A DNA stretch of 64,000 bases from Mycobacterium sp. IDR2000157661. Its GTDB lineage: Bacteria > Actinomycetota > Actinomycetes > Mycobacteriales > Mycobacteriaceae. Both the position numbers and the translations under genes were made by a program. The notes beneath the pieces are model-generated. The model did no database searches. It worked only from the letters and a program-made list of their open reading frames with translations, and was not told where the DNA came from. The stretch spans positions 4,216,001 through 4,280,000 of the forward strand of contig NZ_CP081006.1 in the NCBI RefSeq assembly GCF_022317005.1, read 5' to 3'. Below, in pieces: positions 8,501 through 16,436 of this stretch (position 1 is the stretch's first letter; every line of letters starts with the position of its first letter).

Positions 8501-9079
8501 TCACCGCCCCTTGTTGTCCGGATTGGTCGGGTCGCGCCCCTCGTCGAGGGCATCCCACATCGCCCGCTCCGAGACCTCCCCCTCCGATCCCTCGACCGCG
8601 TCGGAGGTCCGCCGCGAGTACCTGCTGGCGGAACCCTCGACCGCAGCGGGCCGCATGAACAGCACCGCGGCCGCCAAGGTCACCGCGGCCGCGACCAGGG
8701 TGATCACCGCCCCGCCGTAGTGACGTTGCGTGCCCACGATGTCGGCCACCGGCGCCTCGGCCAGATTCGACGCCCGCACCGCGACGTCCTCGACGACCCA
8801 CAAGCTGATCGCCAAGTACGCCATCCCCGCGCTGGCCGCCGCTATCAGCACCGCGAGCAGCCGCAACGGCCAGCCTCGCACCGCAAGCGCGGCGACCGCG
8901 GCGGCCAGCAGCAGCACCGCGAGCGGCACCAGGGCCGTCGACCAGGTGGCTCCGGAAAGGGCGACGGTCTTGGGCCGGCCGAGCCCGTCGAACGAGGTCA
9001 CCTCCACCCACGTCATCCGCGAGGCGCCCCACAGGCTCGCGGCGGCGAGCAGGAGACCGAGTTGGGCGCTGCGGATCAC
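8501..9079 (-). CDS. Trp biosynthesis-associated membrane protein (Rv1610-like)
   Basis: A 192-residue protein of the actinobacterial family found inside trp operons between trpE and trpC (sometimes called trpX). Four hydrophobic helices are visible: residues ~3-20, ~47-66, ~72-92 and a last one in AVITLVAAAVTLAAAVLF. Between helix 1 and 2 lies WVEVTSFDGLGRPKTVALSGATW. A charged C-terminal tail ends in DPTNPDNKGR. The GTG start overlaps the trpE stop as GTGA, implying coupled translation. The molecular role is unknown; location in the membrane is inferred from the helices. Confidence 0.85.
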   Translation of the reverse strand: MIRSAQLGLLLAAASLWGASRMTWVEVTSFDGLGRPKTVALSGATWSTALVPLAVLLLAAAVAALAVRGWPLRLLAVLIAAASAGMAYLAISLWVVEDVAVRASNLAEAPVADIVGTQRHYGGAVITLVAAAVTLAAAVLFMRPAAVEGSASRYSRRTSDAVEGSEGEVSERAMWDALDEGRDPTNPDNKGR

Positions 9080-10602
9080 GGTTCGGTCAGCGTTTCGGCG
9101 GCAGCGATGGCGTTGAGCACGGCGCGCGCCTTGTTCGACGCTTCCGTGTGCTCGTAGGGGCCGTTGGAGTCGGCGACGACCCCACCGCCTGCCTGCACGT
9201 ATGCGGTGCCGTCGCGCATCAGTGCGGTGCGGATGGCGATCGCGAAGTCGGCATTGCCGGCGAAGTCCAGGTAGCCGAGCACGCCGCCGTAGAGCCCGCG
9301 GCGGGTCTGCTCGACCTCTTCGATCAGCTCCATGGCCCGCACCTTCGGCGCACCCGACAGCGTGCCCGCGGGGAAGCACGCCGTCACCGCGTCCAGCGCG
9401 GTCTTACCCTCGGCGAGCAGCCCGGTGACGGTCGACACCAGGTGCATGACATGGCTGTAGCGCTCGATGTGGCTGTAGTCCTCGACACGTACCGTGCCGG
9501 GCCGGCAGACCCGGCCCAGGTCGTTGCGGCCCAGGTCGACGAGCATCAGGTGCTCGGCGCGCTCCTTCTCGTCGGCCTGCAACTCCTTTTCGAGCAGCAG
9601 GTCTTCCTCCTCGGTGGCACCGCGCCAGCGGGTGCCTGCGATCGGATGAGTCGACGCGCGGCCGTCCTTGACGGTCACCAGCGCCTCCGGGCTGGAGCCG
9701 ACGACCGAGAAGTCCAATCCGCCAGCCTCGTTGGGCACGTTGAGCAGGTACATGTACGGGCTCGGGTTGGACACCCGCAGCATCCGGTACACATCAAGGG
9801 GATCGGCGTCGGTGTCCATCTCGAAGCGCTGTGAGGGCACCACCTGGAACGCCTCGCCCGCCTCGATGTCGCGCACGAGCTTGTCGACGATCGCGCTGTA
9901 CTCGTCGACCGTGCGCTGGGCGCGGTACAACGGTTCGGGCCTGGCGAACGTGGCCACAGCCGACGGCAGGTGCTCGCCCAGCGCGGCGGTCATCACGTCG
10001 AGGCGGGCCACGGCGTCCTCGTAGGCCCAGTCGGCCCGCTCGTCGGTGCCGTTCCAGTTCACCGCGTTGGCGATCAGCGTGATGGTGCCCTCGTGGTGGT
10101 CGACGGCGGCGATATCGGTGGCCAGCAACAGCAACATGTCGGGCAGACCGAGGTCGTCGATGGTCGACGACGGCAACTTCTCCAGGCGCCGCACCATGTC
10201 GTAGGCGAAGAACCCGACCAGTCCCGAGGACAGCGGCGGCAGACCGGCCAAGGGCTCGGTGTTGAGCAGTTCCAGCGTCGCGCGCAGCGCCCGCAGCGGG
10301 TCGCCACCCTGCGGCGCGTCCTGCGGCGTCGTACCCAGCCAGACGGCTTCGCCGTGCCGAACCGTCAGCGCCGACGGCGCCCCGGCACCGATGAACGACC
10401 ATCGCGACCACGAGCGGCCATGCTCGGCCGACTCCAGCAGGAACGTCCCGGGCCGGTTGGCGGCGAGCTTCCGGTAGGCCGACAGCGGGGTCTCACTGTC
10501 GGCGAGCACCTTGCGGGTCACCGGCACCACACGGTGTTCGGCGGCCAGCGCAAGGAAGTCCTCGCGCGAGGTGGTGCCGAGGGGGCTGGCGGTGGTCTGC
10601 AC
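9076..10602 (-). CDS. trpE: Anthranilate synthase component I
   Basis: Converts chorismate to anthranilate with ammonia from a TrpG glutaminase not encoded here. It is 508 residues. The N-terminal regulatory motif FLLESAEHG contains the LLES tryptophan-binding signature, so feedback inhibition is expected. The chorismate-binding domain shows STHPIAGTRWRG, DLGRNDLGRV, HLVSTVTGLL and FPAGTLSGAPKVRAME. The GTG start is preceded by GGGAG about nine bases upstream. It is the first gene of the trp-lgt operon, and the 156-bp divergent spacer to bcpB must hold its promoter. I see no leader peptide or attenuator. Confidence 0.97.
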   Translation of the reverse strand: MQTTASPLGTTSREDFLALAAEHRVVPVTRKVLADSETPLSAYRKLAANRPGTFLLESAEHGRSWSRWSFIGAGAPSALTVRHGEAVWLGTTPQDAPQGGDPLRALRATLELLNTEPLAGLPPLSSGLVGFFAYDMVRRLEKLPSSTIDDLGLPDMLLLLATDIAAVDHHEGTITLIANAVNWNGTDERADWAYEDAVARLDVMTAALGEHLPSAVATFARPEPLYRAQRTVDEYSAIVDKLVRDIEAGEAFQVVPSQRFEMDTDADPLDVYRMLRVSNPSPYMYLLNVPNEAGGLDFSVVGSSPEALVTVKDGRASTHPIAGTRWRGATEEEDLLLEKELQADEKERAEHLMLVDLGRNDLGRVCRPGTVRVEDYSHIERYSHVMHLVSTVTGLLAEGKTALDAVTACFPAGTLSGAPKVRAMELIEEVEQTRRGLYGGVLGYLDFAGNADFAIAIRTALMRDGTAYVQAGGGVVADSNGPYEHTEASNKARAVLNAIAAAETLTEP

Positions 10603-10758
10603 CGGTCAATTCTCCCAGACGCACCTCATCGGTGAACGGATGCACGACGTACATGTCGCCTCGCCGCCTGTGGCACGGTTGGCCGACGCCCGGTCCACGT
10701 CCAGGACCCGTCCCCCGCGTCCGCAGATGGTGTCGAGCGCGGCGTAGCGTCGACGACC

Positions 10759-11232
10759 ATGACAGCTATCAAGCAGGGTGACCGGGTCGCCGACTTCCGA
10801 CTCCCCGACCAGACGGGCACCGTGCGCGCACTGACCGAACTGCTCGCCGACGGGCCGATCGTGCTGTTCTTCTATCCGGCCGCGATGACTCCGGGCTGCA
10901 CCAAGGAGGCGTGCCACTTCCGCGACTTGGCAGCCGAATTCGCCGCGGTCGGCGCCGGCCGGGTCGGCATCAGCACCGACGCGGTGGACAAGCAGGCGAA
11001 GTTCGCCGACAAGGAGAGCTTCGACTATCCGCTGCTCTCCGACGCCGATGGTGCCGTGGCGTCGCAGTTCGGTGTCAAGCGCGGCCTGCTCGGCAAGTTC
11101 ATGCCGGTCAAGCGCACCACGTTCGTCATCGACACCGACCGCACCGTCCTGGCGGTGATCGCGTCGGAGATCAGCATGGACAGCCACGCCGACAAGGCGC
11201 TCGAAGTGCTGCGACAACGCCAGTCGGCCTAG
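10759..11232 (+). CDS. bcpB: Thioredoxin-dependent peroxiredoxin, BCP/PrxQ type
   Basis: Reduces hydroperoxides through a peroxidatic cysteine, in the cytoplasm. It is 157 residues with the thioredoxin fold. The active-site motif is YPAAMTPGCTKEACHFRD, with the peroxidatic Cys in PGC and a second Cys five residues later, as in PrxQ/BCP proteins. The later VKRTTFVIDTDRTVL strand is typical. A TAGCGT hexamer ends nine bases before the ATG, so the transcript may have a very short leader. It is divergent from trpE and convergent with hisI, as in M. tuberculosis (Rv1608c), but without the intervening chaA-type gene found there. Confidence 0.93.
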   Translation: MTAIKQGDRVADFRLPDQTGTVRALTELLADGPIVLFFYPAAMTPGCTKEACHFRDLAAEFAAVGAGRVGISTDAVDKQAKFADKESFDYPLLSDADGAVASQFGVKRGLLGKFMPVKRTTFVIDTDRTVLAVIASEISMDSHADKALEVLRQRQSA

Positions 11233-11248
11233 CCTGTCCGCAGCGCTT

Positions 11249-11596
11249 TCAGTCCTCGGGCGCCAACAGCACGTCGGCGTCGAAGCAGGTGTGGTCGCCG
11301 GTGTGACAGGCAGCGCCCTGCTGGTCGACCTCCAGCAGGACCGTGTCACCGTCGCAGTCCAACCGCACAGAGTGCACGTACTGGGTGTGGCCCGACGTCT
11401 CGCCCTTCACCCAATGTTCCTGCCTCGACCGCGAATAGTATGTCGCCCTTCGCGTTTCCAGTGTGCGGGCCAGCGCGATGTCGTCCATCCACGCCACCAT
11501 CAACACCTGGCCGGTGGCGCGTTCCTGCGCGACCGCTGCGATCAGACCGTTGGGGTCGCGCTTCAACCGCGACGCGATGTCCGCGTCCAGTGTCAT
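11249..11596 (-). CDS. hisI: Phosphoribosyl-AMP cyclohydrolase
   Basis: Opens the adenine ring of phosphoribosyl-AMP in histidine biosynthesis; 115 residues, the stand-alone HisI form without HisE. Visible motifs are VLMVAWMDDIALARTLETRRATYYSRSRQEHWVKGETSGH and the zinc/magnesium site region DCDGDTVLLEVDQQGAACHTGDHTCF. The ATG of MTLDADIASRL is chosen because it overlaps, as ATGA, the stop of the last of three upstream mini-ORFs; an upstream in-frame ATG eight codons earlier lies inside that repeat. It is the last gene of the his operon. Confidence 0.95.
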   Translation of the reverse strand: MTLDADIASRLKRDPNGLIAAVAQERATGQVLMVAWMDDIALARTLETRRATYYSRSRQEHWVKGETSGHTQYVHSVRLDCDGDTVLLEVDQQGAACHTGDHTCFDADVLLAPED

Positions 11597-11697
11597 CGCA
11601 ATCCTCGGTTCTTCGCGCAAGCGCTCATCGCAACCCTCGGCTCTTCGCGCAAGCGCTCATCGCAACCCTCGGCTCTTCGCGCAAGCGCTCATCGCAC
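11597..11697. repeat. Three tandem 32-bp repeats forming an ATGA-linked mini-ORF chain between hisF and hisI
   Basis: On the minus strand the unit begins ATGAGCGCTTGCGCGAAGAG and continues CCGAGGGTTGCG (32 bases). Three copies start at 11692, 11660 and 11628; the third has two base differences (GAAC, GGATT). Each copy reads MSACAKSRGLR-stop (MSACAKNRGLR in the third), and every stop TGA overlaps the next ATG. The first ATG overlaps the hisF stop and the third stop overlaps the hisI ATG at 11596. The 92 bp between hisF and hisI consist of nothing else. The arrangement resembles the logic of MIRU elements of M. tuberculosis, whose ends overlap flanking genes in the same way. Confidence 0.95.
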
Positions 11698-12471
11698 CAC
11701 GATTCCTTCGGCCGCCATCGCCGCCTTCACCTGGCCGATGGTCAGCTCGCGGAAGTGGAAGACGCTGGCGGCCAATACCGCGTCGGCACCCGCGAGCACG
11801 GCGGGCGCGAAGTGTTCGGGTGCCCCGGCGCCCCCGCTGGCGATCACCGGCACGGTCACCGCTCCGCGCACCGCCTTGATCATCGGCAAGTCGAAGCCCC
11901 CCTTGGTACCGTCGAAGTCCATGGAGTTGAGCAGGATCTCACCGACCCCGAGTTCTGCACCGCGCGTTGCCCATTCGACGGCGTCGATCCCGGTTCCGCG
12001 GCGACCACCGTGGGTGGTGACCTCCCAACCGGACGGCGTGGACTGCTGGTCCTGCGGGACGGTGCGCGCGTCCACCGACAACACGATGCACTGCGACCCG
12101 AACTGTCGGGACAACTCGGCGAGCAGTTCCGGGCGGGCAATCGCCGCGGTGTTCACCGCCACCTTGTCAGCACCGGCGCGCAGAAGCACGTCGACGTCGG
12201 CCACCGACCGGACGCCGCCGCCGACCGTCAACGGGATGAACACCTGCTCGGCGGTGCGCCTCACGACCTCGAGCATGGTCGTCCGTCCCGACGACGACGC
12301 GGTGACGTCGAGGAACGTCAGTTCGTCGGCACCCTCGGCGTCATAGGCGGCCGCCAACTCGACGGGATCGCCCGCGTCGCGCAGGTTCTCGAAGTTGACA
12401 CCCTTGACCACGCGGCCGTCGTCGACGTCCAGACACGGGATGACTCGTACGGCGAGGTCATTGGGATCCAT
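11689..12471 (-). CDS. hisF: Imidazole glycerol phosphate synthase, cyclase subunit
   Basis: With HisH it converts PRFAR plus ammonia to imidazole glycerol phosphate and AICAR. It is 260 residues with a (beta/alpha)8 barrel. The catalytic aspartates lie in VIPCLDVDDGRVVKGVNF and LNSMDFDGTKGGFD. The phosphate loops VGGGVRSVADV and VIASGGAGAPEHF are present. The start ATG shares one base with the stop of impA (TGATG). The stop TGA overlaps the first ATG of the mini-ORF repeats. Confidence 0.97.
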   Translation of the reverse strand: MDPNDLAVRVIPCLDVDDGRVVKGVNFENLRDAGDPVELAAAYDAEGADELTFLDVTASSSGRTTMLEVVRRTAEQVFIPLTVGGGVRSVADVDVLLRAGADKVAVNTAAIARPELLAELSRQFGSQCIVLSVDARTVPQDQQSTPSGWEVTTHGGRRGTGIDAVEWATRGAELGVGEILLNSMDFDGTKGGFDLPMIKAVRGAVTVPVIASGGAGAPEHFAPAVLAGADAVLAASVFHFRELTIGQVKAAMAAEGIVVR

Positions 12472-13286
12472 CAGAAGTCCTCGGGATCACCGACGGCGCG
12501 CAACAGGTCGAGAAGCTGATCATAGGTGCCTGGGGCCCCGGCCAGCGCCGACGGCGAATCCACCGTCCATTCGTTGCCTGACAGGTCGGTCACCACGCCT
12601 CCAGCGGCCCGGATCAGCGCGACACCGGCGGCATGGTCCCACACGTGACCGCCGAAACTTATTGCCCCACCGAGGATGCCGGCAGCGGTATAGGCCAGGT
12701 CGATGCCGGTGGCGCCGTGCATGCGCATCCGCGAACACTCGCGGCTCAGGTTCTCCACGACCGCGAGTCGGTACCGACCCGGGACCTTGCCGCGGGAGTC
12801 GACGTTGAATGTGCTCACCCCCACGATGGAATCCGACAACGGGGCCCGTGCCAGCGACGGTTGCGCGACGCCGTTGCTCAACAACGGTCCACCGACGACG
12901 GCGGTGAAGCGCTCGCCGGTGAAGGGCACCCACGTCAGGCCGGCCACCGGTTCACCGTCGCGGACCAGACCCAGCAGGATGGCGGCCATGGGGGATCCGG
13001 CGGCGTAGTTGAAGGTGCCGTCGATCGGGTCGAGCACCCACACCAGCGGCGAGTCCAGGTCGGCGCCACCGAATTCCTCGCCGTGTACCTCGATTCCGGT
13101 TCGGTCGGTCAGCGCCTCGACCACCTGGCGCTCGATCGCCAGGTCCACCTCGGTGGCGAAGTCGTTGCCCTTCTTCTGTACCGCCGAGTCCGCGCGGTGG
13201 CCGTCGATGAACGGCTTGGAGGCGTCTTCGAGGATCTGCGCGGCCTCGGCGACCAGGCCGTCGAGGTCCCCGGTGTCCAGCGCCAT
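12471..13286 (-). CDS. impA: Inositol-monophosphatase family protein ImpA
   Basis: A 271-residue Mg-dependent phosphatase of the IMPase/FIG superfamily. Metal-binding motifs are VHGEEFGG, VLDPIDGTFNYAAG and VWDHAAGVALIRAAGG. It lies inside the his operon between hisA and hisF, the position held by Rv1604 (impA) in M. tuberculosis. Family members act on inositol monophosphate or related sugar phosphates. Histidinol phosphate is a possible substrate given the operon, because actinobacterial HisN phosphatases also belong to this superfamily; the sequence alone does not decide. It is immediately adjacent to hisA (TAGATG). Confidence 0.9.
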   Translation of the reverse strand: MALDTGDLDGLVAEAAQILEDASKPFIDGHRADSAVQKKGNDFATEVDLAIERQVVEALTDRTGIEVHGEEFGGADLDSPLVWVLDPIDGTFNYAAGSPMAAILLGLVRDGEPVAGLTWVPFTGERFTAVVGGPLLSNGVAQPSLARAPLSDSIVGVSTFNVDSRGKVPGRYRLAVVENLSRECSRMRMHGATGIDLAYTAAGILGGAISFGGHVWDHAAGVALIRAAGGVVTDLSGNEWTVDSPSALAGAPGTYDQLLDLLRAVGDPEDF

Positions 13287-14027
13287 CTAACGCTCCACCG
13301 CGGCCAACGCGTCGGGCAACGTGAACCGCCCGGCGTACAACGCCTTTCCGACGATCGCGCCCTCCACCCCGCGGCGGGTCAGCGTGGCGATCGCCCGAAG
13401 GTCATCGAGATTCGACACCCCGCCGGAGGCGATCACCGGCGCATCCGTGCGTTCGCACACCAGGGTCAACAGTTCGAGGTTCGGCCCGTTGAGGGTGCCG
13501 TCCTTGGTGACATCGGTGACGACGAAGCGCGAACATCCCTCGCGGTCAAGGCGTTCGAGCACCTCCCACAGGTCGCCGCCGTCGGTCTCCCAGCCGCGAC
13601 CGCGCAGCCGGTGATCGCCGTCAACGATCTTGACGTCCAGCCCGACGGCGACCTTCTCGCCGTGCTCGGCGACCACCTTGGCGCACCACTGAGGGTTCTC
13701 CAGCGCCGCGGTCCCCAGATTCACCCGGGCACATCCGGTGGCCAGCGCGGCGGCCAACGACTCGTCGTCGCGGATGCCGCCCGACAGTTCCACGGCGACG
13801 TCCAGCTTGCCGACCACTTCGGCGAGCAGTTCGCGGTTGCTGCCCCGGCCGAATGCGGCGTCCAGGTCGACGAGGTGGATCCACTCGGCACCGTCGCGCT
13901 GCCATGTCATCGCGGCGTCTAATGCCGAGCCGTATGCTGTCTCGCTGCCGGCCTGGCCCTGCACCAGGCGGACAGCACGGCCCTCGACGACGTCGACGGC
14001 GGGCAGGAGAATCAGTCGTTCCGGCAC
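13287..14027 (-). CDS. priA: Bifunctional ProFAR isomerase / phosphoribosylanthranilate isomerase
   Basis: In actinobacteria the single HisA homologue (PriA) serves both histidine synthesis (ProFAR to PRFAR) and tryptophan synthesis (TrpF step). It is 246 residues with a (beta/alpha)8 barrel. Motifs are LILLPAVDVVEGRAVRLVQGQAG, ELSGGIRDDESL and FVVTDVTKDGTLNGPNLELL (catalytic Asp pair), then IASGGVSNLDDL. No separate trpF is present in the trp operon at 3.1-10.6 kb, consistent with the dual role. The GTG start follows a GGAGA stretch about 14 bases upstream. The 38-bp gap to hisH holds one copy of the short dispersed repeat. Confidence 0.95.
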   Translation of the reverse strand: MPERLILLPAVDVVEGRAVRLVQGQAGSETAYGSALDAAMTWQRDGAEWIHLVDLDAAFGRGSNRELLAEVVGKLDVAVELSGGIRDDESLAAALATGCARVNLGTAALENPQWCAKVVAEHGEKVAVGLDVKIVDGDHRLRGRGWETDGGDLWEVLERLDREGCSRFVVTDVTKDGTLNGPNLELLTLVCERTDAPVIASGGVSNLDDLRAIATLTRRGVEGAIVGKALYAGRFTLPDALAAVER

Positions 14028-14039
14028 TCTGGTGGTCTC

Positions 14040-14061
14040 CTCTTCGCGCGAGCGCTCATCG
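14040..14061. repeat. Copy of the 22-bp dispersed repeat between hisH and hisA
   Basis: Minus-strand sequence CGATGAGCGCTCGCGCGAAG plus AG, matching the core of the hisF-hisI repeat with T to C at one position. Its ATG (14059) opens a 15-codon frame beginning MSARAKRRPPEC that overlaps the first 16 bases of hisA. hisH ends six bases upstream of that ATG. Confidence 0.9.
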
Positions 14062-14065
14062 GTGG

Positions 14066-14686
14066 TCAACCTAGTGCCTTCACCCAGTTGGTGAGCAATT
14101 CTGCGCCGGCGTCGCCGCTCTTCTCGGGATGGAACTGGGTCGCCGACAACGCGCCGTTCTCGACCGCCGCCAGAAACGGCACGTGGTGATTGGCCCACGT
14201 GAGCCTCGCACCGGGGTCGCCTTGCCACTGCTGCGCGGCGTAGGAGTGCACGAAGTAGAACCGGGTGTCGGCGTCCATCCCCTTGAACAGGGTGGTGTCT
14301 TCGGGTGCGTCCACGACGTTCCACCCCATGTGCGGGATCACCGGCGCGTCCAGGCGCACCACCGCGCCCGGCCACTGGCCGCAACCCTCGGTCTCCACAC
14401 CGAACTCGACTCCGCGCGCGAACAGGATCTGCATGCCGACGCACACTCCGAGCACCGGCCTGCCGGCGGCCACGCGCTCGGCGATGAGCGTCGCACCGTC
14501 GATCTTGCGCAGCCCAACCATGCAGGATTCGAACGCACCGACGCCGGGCACCACCAGGCCGTCGGCGTTGCGTGCCGCGTCCGCGTCGTCGGTAACGGTG
14601 ACGTCGGCGCCGACCCGCTCCAGCGCGCGCTGCGCCGAGCGCAGATTGCCCGAGCCGTAGTCCAGGATGACGACTTGTCGGCTCAC
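14066..14686 (-). CDS. hisH: Imidazole glycerol phosphate synthase, glutaminase subunit
   Basis: Supplies ammonia from glutamine to HisF; 206 residues, class I glutamine amidotransferase. The nucleophile elbow is VLGVCVGMQILF (Cys) and the His-Glu pair is in SATQFHPEKSG. VILDYGSGNLRSAQRALERVG is the typical N-terminus and FVHSYAA is also present. The GTG start overlaps the hisB stop as GTGA; the open frame extends upstream but only through hisB. Confidence 0.96.
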   Translation of the reverse strand: MSRQVVILDYGSGNLRSAQRALERVGADVTVTDDADAARNADGLVVPGVGAFESCMVGLRKIDGATLIAERVAAGRPVLGVCVGMQILFARGVEFGVETEGCGQWPGAVVRLDAPVIPHMGWNVVDAPEDTTLFKGMDADTRFYFVHSYAAQQWQGDPGARLTWANHHVPFLAAVENGALSATQFHPEKSGDAGAELLTNWVKALG

Positions 14687-15309
14687 AGCGTGCCTTTCGT
14701 CGACGGCACGCCAGTGACCCGGGGGTCGAATTCGACCGCTTGCCGCAGCGCCCGGGCGACGGCCTTGTACTGCGCCTCGGTGATGTGGTGCGGATCGCGG
14801 CCGTAGAGGGTGCGCACGTGCAGCGCGATGCGTGCGTTCATGGCCAGCGACTCGAACACGTGCCGGTTGACCACCGTGTGGTACGGCGCCTGCGAACCCG
14901 CGATCGTGAAGTGCAGCATGTGATCCGGTTCGCCGGTGTGCACACAGTAGGGCCGGCCCGACACGTCGACCGCGGCGTGCGCCAGCGTCTCGTCCATCGG
15001 TATCCACGCGTCGCCGAAGCGCCGGATGCCCTTCTTGTCGCCGAGCGCCTGACCGAGCGCCTGGCCCACCACGATCGCGGTGTCCTCGATCGTGTGATGC
15101 CCCTCGATCTCGACGTCACCGGTGGCGCGCACGGTCAGGTCGAAGCTGGCGTGGCTGCCCAGCGCAGTGAGCATGTGATCGAAGAAGGGCACACCGGTCT
15201 CGACGTGCACCTGGCCGGTGCCGTCGAGATCGAGTTCCACGACGATGTCGGATTCCTTGGTCTTGCGCTCGATTCGCGCGCGACGGGGCGCGACGTGGGA
15301 CTGGGTCAC
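14683..15309 (-). CDS. hisB: Imidazoleglycerol-phosphate dehydratase
   Basis: A manganese enzyme that dehydrates imidazole glycerol phosphate; 208 residues, monofunctional. Metal-binding motifs are VPFFDHMLTALGSHASFDL and EGHHTIEDTAIVVGQALGQAL, then HAAVDVSGRPY and FESLAMNARIALHVRTLYGRDPHH. The GTG start overlaps the hisC stop (GTGA) and its own stop overlaps hisH (GTGA). Confidence 0.97.
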   Translation of the reverse strand: MTQSHVAPRRARIERKTKESDIVVELDLDGTGQVHVETGVPFFDHMLTALGSHASFDLTVRATGDVEIEGHHTIEDTAIVVGQALGQALGDKKGIRRFGDAWIPMDETLAHAAVDVSGRPYCVHTGEPDHMLHFTIAGSQAPYHTVVNRHVFESLAMNARIALHVRTLYGRDPHHITEAQYKAVARALRQAVEFDPRVTGVPSTKGTL

Positions 15310-16436
15310 GATGCTCCTACTCTGACGAGTTCGATGGTGGCGAGCCGGGCGCTGGCGGCCAGCAGCGCGTCGTTCTCCCCGGCCAGGCCGGTGGTCGCAC
15401 GCAGATAGCCGGGGATGCCGACGTCGCGGATCAGGATGCCCGCGTCGAGGTAGCGCTGCCAGCTGGCGGGCGCGTCGGCGAATTCGCCGAACAACACGAA
15501 GTTGGCGTCACTATCGATGACCGTGAAACCCATGCCGGACAACGCCTCTGCCACACGATTGCGCTCGGCGATCAGCTTCGCGACGCTGCCCAGCGTGTCA
15601 TCGGCGTGGCGCAATGCGGCGCGGGCGGCGGCCTGGGTGATCGATGACAGGTGGTACGGCAACCGCACCAACAGCATCGCCTCGATGACGGCAGGCGCGG
15701 CGATCAGATAGCCGAGTCTGCCGCCGGCGAACGCGAAGGCCTTGCTCATCGTCCGGGTGACGACCAGCCTCGTCGGATAGTCGTCGATGAGATGCACCGC
15801 GCTGGGCTGCGACGAGAACTCGCCGTAGGCCTCGTCGACGATCATCACGCCGGCGCTCATCGCGTCGAGCAGGCGACGCAGATCCTCGAGCGGAACGCTC
15901 TGTCCCGAGGGGTTGTTCGGGCTGGCGACGAACACGATATCGGGGCCGTGCTCGCGCACCGCCGCCACGGCCACGTCGACGTCGAGACCGAAGTCATCGG
16001 CGCGGTTGGCCACCAGCCACGCGGTCTGGGTGCCGTCGGAGATGATCGGGTGCATCGAGTACGACGGCACGAATCCTATTGCACTGCGGCCCGGGCCGCC
16101 GAACGCCTGAAGCAGTTGCTGCAGGATCTCGTTGGAGCCGTTGGCGGCCCAGAGGTTCTCGACGCTCAGCGGGGTGCGGGTCTGCGCGGACAGATACGCG
16201 GCCAGGTCGGTGCGCAGCGCCACCGCGTCTCGGTCGGGATAGCGGTGCAAGTCGCTCGCGACGGCCGCGACCGAGGCGGTCAGGTCGTCGATGAGCGCCT
16301 GCGTGGGCGGGTGCGGGTTCTCGTTGGTGTTCAGCCGCACCGGAACATCGAGTTGTGGCGCGCCGTACGGCGATTTGCCGCGCAGGTCCTCGCGCAGCGG
16401 CAGATCGGCGAGCGTCACCTCGTCGCCTGCGGTCAC
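15306..16436 (-). CDS. hisC: Histidinol-phosphate aminotransferase
   Basis: PLP transaminase that converts imidazole acetol phosphate to histidinol phosphate; 376 residues, fold type I. RLNTNENPHPP is the substrate-binding N-terminus. WAANGSNEILQQLLQ, VFVASPNNPSGQ and IVDEAYGEF precede the Schiff-base lysine motif TRTMSKAFAFAGGRLGY. GIPGYLRATTG carries the C-terminal Arg. The GTG start overlaps the hisD stop as GTGA; the frame upstream of it is a hisD shadow. Confidence 0.97.
   Translation of the reverse strand: MTAGDEVTLADLPLREDLRGKSPYGAPQLDVPVRLNTNENPHPPTQALIDDLTASVAAVASDLHRYPDRDAVALRTDLAAYLSAQTRTPLSVENLWAANGSNEILQQLLQAFGGPGRSAIGFVPSYSMHPIISDGTQTAWLVANRADDFGLDVDVAVAAVREHGPDIVFVASPNNPSGQSVPLEDLRRLLDAMSAGVMIVDEAYGEFSSQPSAVHLIDDYPTRLVVTRTMSKAFAFAGGRLGYLIAAPAVIEAMLLVRLPYHLSSITQAAARAALRHADDTLGSVAKLIAERNRVAEALSGMGFTVIDSDANFVLFGEFADAPASWQRYLDAGILIRDVGIPGYLRATTGLAGENDALLAASARLATIELVRVGAS

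Noticed and set aside
10603..10758. Trp attenuator or leader peptide upstream of trpE
   Set aside because: No short frame with Trp codons and no terminator-antiterminator pair could be made out.
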